From Pseudanabaena sp. Salubria-1 (lineage in GTDB: Bacteria > Cyanobacteriota > Cyanobacteriia > Pseudanabaenales > Pseudanabaenaceae): DNA of 64,000 nt. Below are positions 38,706 to 47,942 of this stretch, in pieces. Every line of letters starts with the position of its first letter. Positions within the stretch are counted from its first letter, which is position 1. The notes below the pieces were generated by a model. The model ran no database searches. It saw only the letters and a list, made by a program, of their open reading frames with translations, and was not told the origin of the DNA. Where the stretch lies: assembly GCA_023336205.1 (NCBI GenBank), contig JALQCR010000013.1, positions 62,001 through 126,000 of the forward strand, in the 5' to 3' direction. The position numbers and the translations under genes were made by a program.

Positions 38706-38856
38706 TTAAATCGCTAAAAATTGATGGATAGTATTCACAGGCTGATTTAGCTTAACAGGTTTCGCGATATATTCATGCGCTCCTGCGGCGATACAGCGAT
38801 CATGATCGCCAGTAATTGCTCAAGCCTTCAGTGCAATAATCAGAACGTCAACTTCA
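38706..38856 (-). pseudogene. Remnant of a receiver domain
   Basis: Minus strand reads LIIALKA-stop-AITGDHDRCIAAGAHEYIAK then PVKLNQPVNTIHQFLAI and a stop. This is the C-terminal third of a receiver (compare [23 protein letters not shown] in the kinase at 47943), with an internal TGA. The rest of the gene is gone; presumably a former hybrid kinase of the island. Confidence 0.75.
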
Positions 38857-38895
38857 GATTTAAAGCCTCGGTGAATGGAAATTAGAATACAACCA

Positions 38896-39702
38896 TTACC
38901 GACAAATCAAATACTCTTTGATCATATCGATCGTTTCTTGGGGATGGCTCATATGCGGACAATGCCCCGTTGCTTTCATTAATCTTAGATTGCTCTGGGC
39001 TAGATGACGGTGCATATATTCTCCCACTGAGGTTGGGGCGATCGCATCCTCAGCACATTGCAAGATTAATGACGGTAAGGTTACTTTGGCGAGGTCTTGT
39101 CGATTATCGGAGTAAAAGGTAGTTCTAGCAAAGTCGCTAGCAACTAAAGGATCAGTAGAGCAGAAGCTGGTTTCTAGTTCTTGAGTTAGCTCAGGGCGAT
39201 CGCTATTTTTCATCACCATGGGCGCTAAAAAGCTTGCCCAGCCAATGTAATTTTTTTCCATAACATCAAGTAAGCCTTCAATGTCTTTGCGCTCAAAGCC
39301 ACCAAAATAATTAGGTAGATCGTTGATGTAGCAAGGAGATGGAGCGATTAGAATTAATTTCTCAAACAAGTCTGGGGCTTGAATCGATGCCAAAAGGCCA
39401 ATGATGCTACTGACTGAATGCCCAACAAAATTCACTTTGCTTAGCTCTAGGGCTTGACAAATATCGATAATATCCTGCACATAACCCTGCAAATCTCCGT
39501 AACGCTCGGTGCTGTATGCTCCTAAATCGGATTTGCCTGAACCCACATAGTCAAACAAAATAATTTTGTAATCAGCCGCGAAAGCAGGGACGACAAACCG
39601 CCACATATTTTGATCGCACCCAAATCCATGAGCAAGTAGCATTGGCTGGGAGCCTTGCCCGATTACGCTCACATTGTTCCGTTTTAGAATATTTTCTACC
39701 AT
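38896..39702 (-). CDS. RsbQ/D14-like alpha/beta hydrolase
   Basis: Start set at ATG 39702 (MVENILKRNNVSVIGQGSQP), with AGGA six bases upstream; an ATG at 39741 is less likely. About 268 residues with the RsbQ-type features LLAHGFGCDQNMWRFVVPAF, ILFDYVGSGKSDL, nucleophile Ser in FVGHSVSSIIG, acid in QCAEDAIAP and His in ATGHCPHMSHP. In Bacillus subtilis RsbQ works with the PAS-phosphatase RsbP in stress signalling, and plant D14/KAI2 are hormone receptors of this fold. Placement inside a PAS-kinase island fits a role in providing or sensing a small hydrophobic ligand; that is inference. Confidence 0.88.
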   Translation of the reverse strand: MVENILKRNNVSVIGQGSQPMLLAHGFGCDQNMWRFVVPAFAADYKIILFDYVGSGKSDLGAYSTERYGDLQGYVQDIIDICQALELSKVNFVGHSVSSIIGLLASIQAPDLFEKLILIAPSPCYINDLPNYFGGFERKDIEGLLDVMEKNYIGWASFLAPMVMKNSDRPELTQELETSFCSTDPLVASDFARTTFYSDNRQDLAKVTLPSLILQCAEDAIAPTSVGEYMHRHLAQSNLRLMKATGHCPHMSHPQETIDMIKEYLICR

Positions 39703-39828
39703 GATTCCTAAATTCCAAATTTCAAGTTTATCAAATAGCAATTAGAGCGTGACGGTAGCCCTTAAGTAGGAAGACCAGAAATCTTGTTCCCTCCCCTTTG
39801 CAAGGCTACCGTGTACACACAAGTCATA

Positions 39829-40888
39829 CAGCAAATACCGATCAAACCCGCCACAAGTCTAATAAGCTAAAAGTATTATCAAGGAAAGATTACATATGGC
39901 AGCATATTCGCTAGATTTACGAAAAAAGATATTAAGTGCTTGGGAAAACAAAGAAAATACGCAGAGAGGCATAGCTAAACGATTTAAAGTAAGCTTGTCA
40001 TTTGTTCGAGATTTTTTGCGTCGGTATCGAGAAACAAATGAAATAGCAGCAAAACCCCAAGGAGGAGATCGGCGGTCGAAAATCAAAGGCAAAGATGAAG
40101 AATTAGTAAAGACAATTGTTGAAGCGCAAAATGACATATATCTCAGAGAGATCAAAGAAAAACTACATGAAACAAAGACAATAGAAGTGAGCGTATCAGG
40201 ATTGAGTCGTACGCTTAAGCGCTTAGAATTAGGGCGTAAAAAAAAACTTTAGTAGCCAGCGAACAAGCGACAGAAAGAGTGAAAAAATTGCGTTATGAGT
40301 TTCGTCGTTGGCTAGATACGATAGATGTCAAAAACCTTGTATTCATTGACGAGACAGGGCTAAATCTAGCGATGACGAGGCTTTATGGTAGATGTCAAGG
40401 AGGATGTAGGGTATATGATGACCGTCCAGGTAACAAAGGTAGAAACATCACTTTAATTGGAGCCATGAGTGATGAAGGGTTGATTGCTGCGATGACTTTT
40501 GCTGGTAGTCTCAACACCGCCAGTTTTTTGGTTTTCATTGAGAAAATACTATTGCCTCGGTTATGGGTTGGGGCAATTGTCGCTATGGATAATTTGCCTG
40601 TACATTACGCTGCAATGGCTAAAACCCTAATTGAATCCGTTGGTGCTCAGGTTAAGTTCATCCCTCCCTATTCTCCTGATTTATCGCCAATCGAGTTATG
40701 TTGGTCAAAATTAAAAGAGATTATTCGCTCGGCTAAAGCTCGCACAATTTCGGCTCTTGACGACGCAATTACTATGGCTATTAATTCTATTACTGATGAA
40801 GATGCTCTTAATTGGTTTCATCATTGTGGGCTCTGCTTCGACCCTTTTAGTTAGCTCCTTTTGTGGCGGGTTTGATCGGTATTTGCTG
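39829..40888 (+). mobile_element. IS630-family element, 1060 bp
   Basis: Inverted ends CAGCAAATACCGATCAAACC... match over about 28 bp. Flanked by TA at 39827-39828 and 40889-40890, the target used by IS630/Tc1 elements. Contains one transposase in two frames. Confidence 0.92.
39896..40854 (+). CDS. IS630-family transposase made by -1 frameshift
   Basis: Frame A (39896-40252) starts MAAYSLDLRKKILSAWENKE and has the paired helix-turn-helix region. Frame B (up to 40854) holds the DDE core: VFIDETGLNLAMTRLYGR, AIVAMDNLPVHYA and PPYSPDLSPIELCWSKLK (D, D, E). The junction is an A9 run at 40238-40246: reading on in the -1 frame gives RKKK-TLVASEQATERVKKL without a stop. Such slippage is well established for IS630 elements. 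The protein would be about 318 residues, so the element looks functional. Confidence 0.92.
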
Positions 40889-41080
40889 TAAAACCCAGTC
40901 AAGTCAACAATTAATCGCCCCCTAGCCCCCAATTCTGAGGGAAAAAGAAAATAAAATTCTTTCAAAGTCCCCCAGAATTGGGGGATTTAGGGGGCTTAGA
41001 TACATTTCTAACGATGACAGAGAGACTTGTGTGTACACGGTAGTTGCAAGGGGAGGAGGTGGGTGGGGTAATTTCCTTAG

Positions 41081-44000
41081 TTAAATTAAGACTTTTTGAA
41101 TCATTGTAACTAGTTCTTTTAATTTTATGGGTTTAGTCAAATACTCATTTGCACCTGCGGCGAGACAACGATCGCGATCATTTGCCATCGCAAGAGCCGT
41201 TAGAGCAATAATCGGAACTTTGACTAGACTCGTAATTTGCCGAATTTGTTTAGTAGCTTCTAGTCCATCCATTAATGGCATTTGCACATCCATCAAGATC
41301 AAATCAGGTCTGGCTGACAAGGCGATCGCGATCGCTTCCTCTCCATTTTTGGCTAACACAATACGGTAGCCTTTTGCTGATAGATAACTAGAAATCGTCA
41401 TGATATTGGCTTCATTGTCCTCAGCGATCAAGATCAAGGGAAGTTGTGATTTGCCTGTGGTTGGAGTATCTAGTTGAGAGATTGTAGCTGTTTGATCTCT
41501 GTCAAACATTTCAGAAGAGCACCCAACATTGGAACTATAGGGTAGCTCTATGAAGAAACGGCTGCCTATACCCAATTCGCTAGTTAAGCCCACTTTACCG
41601 CCATGAAGTTCCACCATTTGCTTGACCAGAGAAAGCCCCAAGCCTGTGCCTTCATATTGGCGATTTAAGGCGCTGTCAATTTGGACAAAAGGCTTAAATA
41701 ATTTCTGGATGTTTTCTGCGGCGATGCCAATACCCGTATCAATCACCTCAATTTTTAAGTATTCCTTTGCTTCTTCTTTGTTTTCTTCTGGGAAAGAAGT
41801 AATCGACCGAATACGGCTAACCTCTAGGGTAATATTTCCTTCCGCTGGTGTAAATTTGACCGCATTGCTAAGAAGATTAATTAAAGCCTGTCGAATGCGT
41901 CGCTCATCCACCAGCAGATCTGGCAAATTAGTCTGAATTTTAGTGTGAATCTGAATTCGTTTTTGCATAGCCTGTTGTCTAATAAACGTCAGACTAGATT
42001 GACACAGATGATTGACTGAAGTGAGCGCACAGTCAAGTTCAATTTGTCCAGCGGCGATTTTGGAAAGATCAAGAATGTCATTGATTAGCTCCAATAGGTG
42101 AGAGCCACTAGACTCAATAGCTTGCAAGGCTTTTAGTTGCCGATCGCTAATCTTACCGAATACTTGCTCTTGTAAGCCTTCAGTCATCCCCAAAATTGCA
42201 TTGAGCGGAGTACGAAGTTCGTGACTCATGTTAGCCAAAAATTCATCCTTAAGTCTTGTGGCGCGGGCTAATTCTTGATTTGTTCTTTGCAGTTGGGCTT
42301 CTGCTTGTTTGCGATCGCTAATATCTCGAATAAAAAAGACTACTTCATCATTGCCACAGGGAGCAACCCGAATCTCTTCATAACGGCATTGATCGCCAAC
42401 GTTAGTTTGCTGCTCATAAATTTGGACACTCTGTGTAACGAGCGCTTGTTGAAGGGCTGCATATTTGCGCTCTGCGTAAATTGCTGAAGTAGGTATAGGA
42501 AAAGCATCATAAAAATTTTTTCCAATTAGTTGATGGGGATCGACGAGGTATCGACCTTGAGGTGGAACCATAAAATCCAAATATTTTCCTTCGCTATCAA
42601 CCCGAAACACTAAATCAGGCAAAGCCCTGAGAGTAGCTCTGGCTCGTTCTTCACTGCGTCGTAGAGCTTCTTGCATGGCATAGCGATCGCTAATATCCAT
42701 CACAATTCCTAACAATCGGATTACCTGTCCCAGAGAATTCCAGATCGGCTCTGTTTTGATAAAAATGTAACCAATCGAGCCATCAGCACAGACAATTTCT
42801 GCATCAAGGGTAAAGGATTCTCGATATCTAATTGCTCTTTCATTTAGTAGTTTTAAGCGTTCTTGCTCTTGGGGAGCCAAAAATTGGATAAATTCTTCAT
42901 GGGTTAATGTAGTGCTATCAGGGTCTAGGGAGAGAATAGTAAAAATCTCCTCTGACCAAGTAACTTTCTGGGTAACTACATCCAGTTCCCAACTACCAAG
43001 ATGGGCAATTTGTTGCGCTTCTCGCAGGCGGGCTTCACTCTGCCGCAAAGCCTCGGTGCGTTGTTCTACCCGATCTTCCAATTCTCGGTTTAACTGCTCT
43101 AGGTTTTGGGTGGCTTGTTCCCGTTCGATCGCAATTTTGACGATATTTGCAGCAAGACTGATCGCCTCTAGCTCCCGTGGCTGGGGGATATGAATATCGT
43201 GATGATAAACGGCAAAGGTGGCTAGCACCGAACCATCACTGGCGATCGCAGGAAAAGACCAGCACGATCGCAAATTATGAGCCAAGGCTAATTCCTTAAA
43301 ATTCTGCCAAAGTGGATCGGTGGTAATATCGGTAACAATCACAGGTTCTTTGCGAAAAGCGGCTGTGCCACAGGAACCCACACCCTCGCCAATTACTAGC
43401 CCTTCGATGGCTTGATTATATGCATCGGGCAAATTAGGCGCAGCGCCAAGATGCAATATGCCATCGCAATCGCAAAGCAAAATAGAACAGACTCCTCCTT
43501 CAATTTGTTCTTCTGTTGCACGAACTAGCACATCTAGAATATCTGCCAAAGGTTCTCCTTTGGCAATTCGCTCCAAAATCAAATTTTGCATCTCTACTCG
43601 CAGTTCTGCTTGTTTGCGAGTAGAGATATCTAGATGCGTAACTGTCATCCGCAATGGGTTGTTCTTGGCATCCCACTCAACTACTTTACCCTTGCTCAAC
43701 ACCCAAATCCAAGCGCCAGATTTATGGAGCATTCGCAGCTCACATTCGTAGCTCTGGATTTCTTTGCGAAGGTATTTCTCTAAAACTAAATTGACTTTCT
43801 GAAAATCATCTGGATGGGTATGCTGTTGCCAAGTTTCAAAACAGATCGGTGCTAACTCTTCAAAGCTATAACCAATGATTTCAGTCCAACGATCATTGAT
43901 CGTTACCGCTCCTGTCTGAACATTCCAATCCCATAGCCCAATACCAGAACCTTCAATGGCGAGTTGCAACCGTTCTTGAGCGCTATCTAGCTCCTGTTTT

Positions 44001-44398
44001 GAACGTTGACGTTCTAGTCGGATCTGAGCTTCTCGAATTTCTCGGCGCACAGCTTCGGCTAAACGAGTTAAGATCCCTTTCATTAGGTAGTCATGAGCAC
44101 CTGCTTTCATCAGTTCTACCGCTGAAGTCTCACCAATCAAGCCAGAGACAACTATAAAAGGAAGATCAGGAAAGTCTTGTTTAACGATTTGCAGCGCTCT
44201 AGATGCATCGAACTTAGGTAAATGGTAATCAGAAATGATCACATCCCAAGTTTGCTTAGCTAGAGCCTTCTGAAGGTCTTCAGCCGTCTCCACCCTTTCC
44301 CAGACAACCGTGAATCCTCCACGACGTAGTTCGCGCATCACTAACAGTGCATCGTCCTCTGAATCCTCTATACTCAAGACCTTTAGGCTGTCAATCAT
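41081..44398 (-). CDS. Hybrid histidine kinase: REC-PAS-GAF-PAS-PAS-HisKA-HATPase-REC
   Basis: 1105 residues, start ATG 44398 with GGAGG eight bases upstream (inside the preceding gene's end). REC (about 5-125, [18 protein letters not shown]), PAS with PAC ([20 protein letters not shown]), GAF ([20 protein letters not shown]), two further PAS domains, HisKA ([20 protein letters not shown]), HATPase_c ([26 protein letters not shown]) and a C-terminal receiver ([15 protein letters not shown]). No membrane helix. It is the third gene of a tight operon: the RR gene ends 3 bases before its start. The kinase core is closely similar to those at 31437 and 47943, indicating duplication. Confidence 0.93.
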   Translation of the reverse strand: [1105 protein letters not shown]

Positions 44399-44401
44399 GT
44401 C

Positions 44402-44821
44402 TTACAAACCTCCTGGATCTGTTTCATTAATGACAGCCCAGTACAGCCCCAACTGACGCACAGCCTCCGTGAACTTTTCGATTTCCACAGGTTTTCGTAC
44501 ATAGCTATTCGCTCCCAAGTTATAACTATCGATGATGTCGCACTCTTCGCTAGAGGATGTAAGTACAACCACAGGTAATAAATGTGTACGTGCATTAGCT
44601 CGAATCTGTCGTAATACTTCTAGCCCGTCCACCTTGGGAAGCTTGAGATCTAGTAAGACTACACTTGGCAATGGATTAGCATTTAATACCATTAACAATG
44701 CTTCCTCACCATTCCGAGCGACGAGAATTTCATTGACGACATTACCCCGACGTAAGGCGCGAATTGTTAATCTTTCATCGTCAGGGTTATCTTCAATCAG
44801 TATAATTGGTCGTAAAGTCAT
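44402..44821 (-). CDS. Single-domain response regulator, Rcp1 type
   Basis: 139 residues, MTLRPIILIEDNPDDERLTI. Receiver-only protein with the paired acidic residues EDNPDDE, phosphoacceptor in VVLLDLKLPKVDGLEVL, Thr/Ser switch VVLTSSSEE and KPVEIEKFTEAV, the pattern of phytochrome-associated Rcp1 regulators. It starts 3 bases after the stop of the kinase at 44825-47878, with GGAGGAG upstream, and stops 3 bases before the next kinase. The upstream kinase has a Cph1-type HisKA, so they are likely cognate partners. No output domain; it would act by protein contact or as phosphate shuttle. Confidence 0.93.
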   Translation of the reverse strand: MTLRPIILIEDNPDDERLTIRALRRGNVVNEILVARNGEEALLMVLNANPLPSVVLLDLKLPKVDGLEVLRQIRANARTHLLPVVVLTSSSEECDIIDSYNLGANSYVRKPVEIEKFTEAVRQLGLYWAVINETDPGGL

Positions 44822-44824
44822 GAT

Positions 44825-47800
44825 TTAAGATTCTCCTCCGATTGGCAAATTAGTCACCGAACTGGGCATGGTATCGGGGATGGTGAAATAAATGGTCGCA
44901 CCCTGCTCGATCGCTCCCTCGGCCCAAACTCGTCCACCATGTCGATGAATAGCTCTCTGCACAGTGGCGAGTCCGATGCCAGTTCCCGCAAATTCATTGG
45001 TGTTATGAAGTCGTTGAAAAACTCCAAACAGCATGTCGGCATAGTTCATATCAAATCCTGCTCCATCATCGCGCACAAAATAGGTAATTTGAGCATTTTG
45101 GTTACTATCGGGAGAGATTAAGCCAAATTCAATCCTCGCCGTTGCATGATTACTAGTAAATTTCCAAGCATTTTGCACTAAATTGCCGATCACCATCTGA
45201 ATTAGAGTACTATCCGCTGAAACAAATACATTCGGAGCTATCACAAACTTAACTTGTCTCTCTGGCTCTGCTGCTTGCAGTTCATTTAACTGTTCGGCAA
45301 CTAGTGTACTGAGATCGACTTTGCTATATCGCATCTCAGATCTAGACACACGGGATAGACGCAGTAGGTCGTCAATCAACATTCCCATGCGTTTAATGTT
45401 CCGACGAATGCGATCGAAGTAATCCTTACCCTCATCATCGAATTTGTCTCCATAATCTTCGATAAGAGCTTGGCTAAAGCCGTCAATCGCACGTAAAGGC
45501 GCTCGCAAATCATGGGAAACCGAGTAAGCAAAGGCTTCTAGTTCACGGTTAGAGGCAGTTAACTGCGTGGTGGTGTGGATAAGGGTTGCTTCAGCTTTTT
45601 TGCGATCGCTAATATCTAGAGCAGTGCCAATTAGTTGAATGACATGATTAGAATCATCGAAAATCGGTTCTCCCCTAGCTTGGATATATCTGATCGAGCC
45701 ATCTTGATGGAAGAATCGGAATTCAATATCAAAGGGTTGTCCAGTAGCAATAGCAGTTTGTACGGCTTGCTGATGATGGTCGCAATCATCAGGATGTAAT
45801 AATTCATGAAGTTCATCTAAATTGGGAGGGGCTATAGTCCTATCACGCCCAAAAATATGAAACAACTCATCTGACCAAATGACTTGTTCAGGATCGAGGA
45901 TAAATTCCCAACTTCCTAGCCTACCAATTCGTTGAGCAGTCTTTAAATGGATATCACTTTTGCGTAAGCGATTCTCGGCTTGTTTTTGTTTAGTAATATC
46001 GATATGGCAACCGATCATTCGCAGTGGTTTACCTTCTTGATCCCATTCGATCACTTTACCAGAACAGTTGACCCAGACCGTAGAGCCGTCTTTGTGACGA
46101 TACCTCACTTCATTGTAAAATGGAACTTTACCGTGGCTCTGGACATGCCGATCAAAGCAATCAAAAACCATTGGTAAATCTTCATCAAAAATTAGATGTT
46201 GCCATGTCTCAAGAGAATTGGGCAACTCATCATCCTCGTAGCCAAACATTTGCTTAAAGCCTTTACTGAGATATTCCTCGTTAGTTTGCAGATCCCAATC
46301 CCAATAGCCTGCGAGGACAATATCAAGAATATTTTCTAAGAATTTTAATTCTTGGCGAACTTGCTCAGCAAGCAATTGCTCTGCTGCTGCTTTTTTGCGA
46401 TCGCTAATATCCGTATGCGTTCCCAACATCCGCAAGGGATTACCCGACTCATCCCAAGCTACAATTCTACCAAGAGAGAGAATCCATTTCCATTCGCCCG
46501 TTTGTGTAAGTTGGCGAAATTCCACTTTGTATTCTGAAGAAAGCCCTGCCACGTAGTCTTGATAAACCTTCGTAACATGCGCACAATCATCTGGATGCAG
46601 ACGTTCTATCCATCTAGCATTATTTTCTTGAAAAGTGGCAGGATTATAGCCTAGCATCGTAGCATATTCGAGACTGACGATCGCTTCCCCAGTTTGCAAA
46701 TTAAGATCGTAAAGTCCTTGATTCGCAGCTCTAAGAGCTAGACGCAACCGTTCTTCACTCTCATATAACTGCTGTTCATCTTGAGCGCGTTGTTGAGCAT
46801 TAGCTATGGTTTGAGCCATTACTTGCAATAACCTAATGATTTCCTCATCCCAATTTATGCGCTCACTGAAGGATGCAAATCCCAACGATCCTGTGACAAC
46901 TGACTTTTGAATTAGGGGAACCATTAATATGGACACTAAGTTGAACTGTTGCCAATTTGCTTGGTCTAGCATTGCTTCGCTGGGCAAATCGACAACTCTA
47001 GATATATTGACAACTTCACGCTGTAGCAATTTGACGTTAGCCCAAGGGAATACGGATAAGGGTACATTCTGCACTTGTTCGATTTGTCGAGGGTATTTGG
47101 GCTTAGTCCATTCATGGGTCATACTCCCCGTGCCCTCTGGGAGAGGCGATTCATCCTGCTCTCTTATCAGAAACTTGATCAGATAGCTAGTGTCAGAGTT
47201 GGTCGCTTCGCCTATCAGTTGGAGAGAGCGATCAATTTCCTCATCTAGACAGTCGGGACTAATATCGATAAATCGACTGGTAATTTCGGCAATGAGCTGA
47301 TTCAAGTCTCGCTGAAATTTTAGGGCTTGTTCGGTAGCTTTTAGCGAAACAAATCTTTGTTCACTCTTTTTTAACTCTGCATCGTAGGATTTTTTGAAAA
47401 GCTGAGATGAGGAATGTATCTCTTGCCAGAGGCTTTCGATAGTGACAAGTCCCATTAGCCGATCGCTATCATCCAAGATCGGCAAATGGCGAATATGTTT
47501 CTGTTGCATCATCTCTATCAATGAGGTTAAATCCACACATTCAGTTTCCTGAATTGCGATCACAGGCGAAGTCATTACCGCTTGCATGGTCAGAGTTTCT
47601 AGCGATCGCTGCTGGGCAATAAGACTCACCACATCACTTTCTGTGAGAATACCAAGGACTTTTTCCCCTTCAACAACCAACACACAGCTTGCTCGAATCT
47701 TTGCGAACATACCACTATCACGACTCTCGCTCATCAGGGCAATCGCCTCTATGACTGAAGCTTCAGCCTTAACGACTAGTGGGTTATGGACTATTGCTGA

Positions 47801-47878
47801 CCCCAGATCATCCACACAGAAGATGTTTACATCAGTAGACATAAAAATTGCGCAATTAAAAAAACACGCAAAAGTCAT
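44825..47878 (-). CDS. Sensor kinase: CBS x2-GAF-PAS x3-HisKA-HATPase (Cph1-type core)
   Basis: 1017 residues from ATG 47878, which has AGAGGT upstream; ATG 47842 is an alternative. A CBS pair (about 25-160: SCVLVVEGEKVLGILTESDV, HIRHLPILDDSDRLMGLVTI), GAF (TSYLIKFLIREQD.. to LLQVMAQTIANAQQRAQ), three PAS/PAC units (NQGLYDLNLQTGEAIVS; AGYWDWDLQTNEEYLS; RIGRLGSWEFILDPEQVIWS), then HisKA of the phytochrome class (SVSHDLRAPLRAIDGFSQAL) and HATPase_c (NLVQNAWKF, DDGAGFDM, GTGIGLATV). No receiver of its own; the Rcp1-like gene follows immediately. Soluble. Confidence 0.93.
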   Translation of the reverse strand: MTFACFFNCAIFMSTDVNIFCVDDLGSAIVHNPLVVKAEASVIEAIALMSESRDSGMFAKIRASCVLVVEGEKVLGILTESDVVSLIAQQRSLETLTMQAVMTSPVIAIQETECVDLTSLIEMMQQKHIRHLPILDDSDRLMGLVTIESLWQEIHSSSQLFKKSYDAELKKSEQRFVSLKATEQALKFQRDLNQLIAEITSRFIDISPDCLDEEIDRSLQLIGEATNSDTSYLIKFLIREQDESPLPEGTGSMTHEWTKPKYPRQIEQVQNVPLSVFPWANVKLLQREVVNISRVVDLPSEAMLDQANWQQFNLVSILMVPLIQKSVVTGSLGFASFSERINWDEEIIRLLQVMAQTIANAQQRAQDEQQLYESEERLRLALRAANQGLYDLNLQTGEAIVSLEYATMLGYNPATFQENNARWIERLHPDDCAHVTKVYQDYVAGLSSEYKVEFRQLTQTGEWKWILSLGRIVAWDESGNPLRMLGTHTDISDRKKAAAEQLLAEQVRQELKFLENILDIVLAGYWDWDLQTNEEYLSKGFKQMFGYEDDELPNSLETWQHLIFDEDLPMVFDCFDRHVQSHGKVPFYNEVRYRHKDGSTVWVNCSGKVIEWDQEGKPLRMIGCHIDITKQKQAENRLRKSDIHLKTAQRIGRLGSWEFILDPEQVIWSDELFHIFGRDRTIAPPNLDELHELLHPDDCDHHQQAVQTAIATGQPFDIEFRFFHQDGSIRYIQARGEPIFDDSNHVIQLIGTALDISDRKKAEATLIHTTTQLTASNRELEAFAYSVSHDLRAPLRAIDGFSQALIEDYGDKFDDEGKDYFDRIRRNIKRMGMLIDDLLRLSRVSRSEMRYSKVDLSTLVAEQLNELQAAEPERQVKFVIAPNVFVSADSTLIQMVIGNLVQNAWKFTSNHATARIEFGLISPDSNQNAQITYFVRDDGAGFDMNYADMLFGVFQRLHNTNEFAGTGIGLATVQRAIHRHGGRVWAEGAIEQGATIYFTIPDTMPSSVTNLPIGGES

Positions 47879-47942
47879 AAATTACCTCTTATTTTACCCC
47901 CTTTACCCTTATTCAAACGAAAAAACAAAGAATTATTTTTTA

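Larger units (their letters stand above)
39781..41062. other. Older palindromic repeat split by the IS630 element
   Basis: Left of the IS: CCCCTTTGCAAGGCTACCGT then GTACACACAAGTC; right of it: GACTTGTGTGTACACGGTAG then TTGCAAGGGGAGG, nearly the reverse complement. Between the IS and the right arm lies another stem (CCCCCTAG..AATTCTG / CAGAATTGGGGGATTTAGGG). A similar C-rich segment is at about 29486-29605. Looks like a non-autonomous element into which IS630 jumped. Confidence 0.6.
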
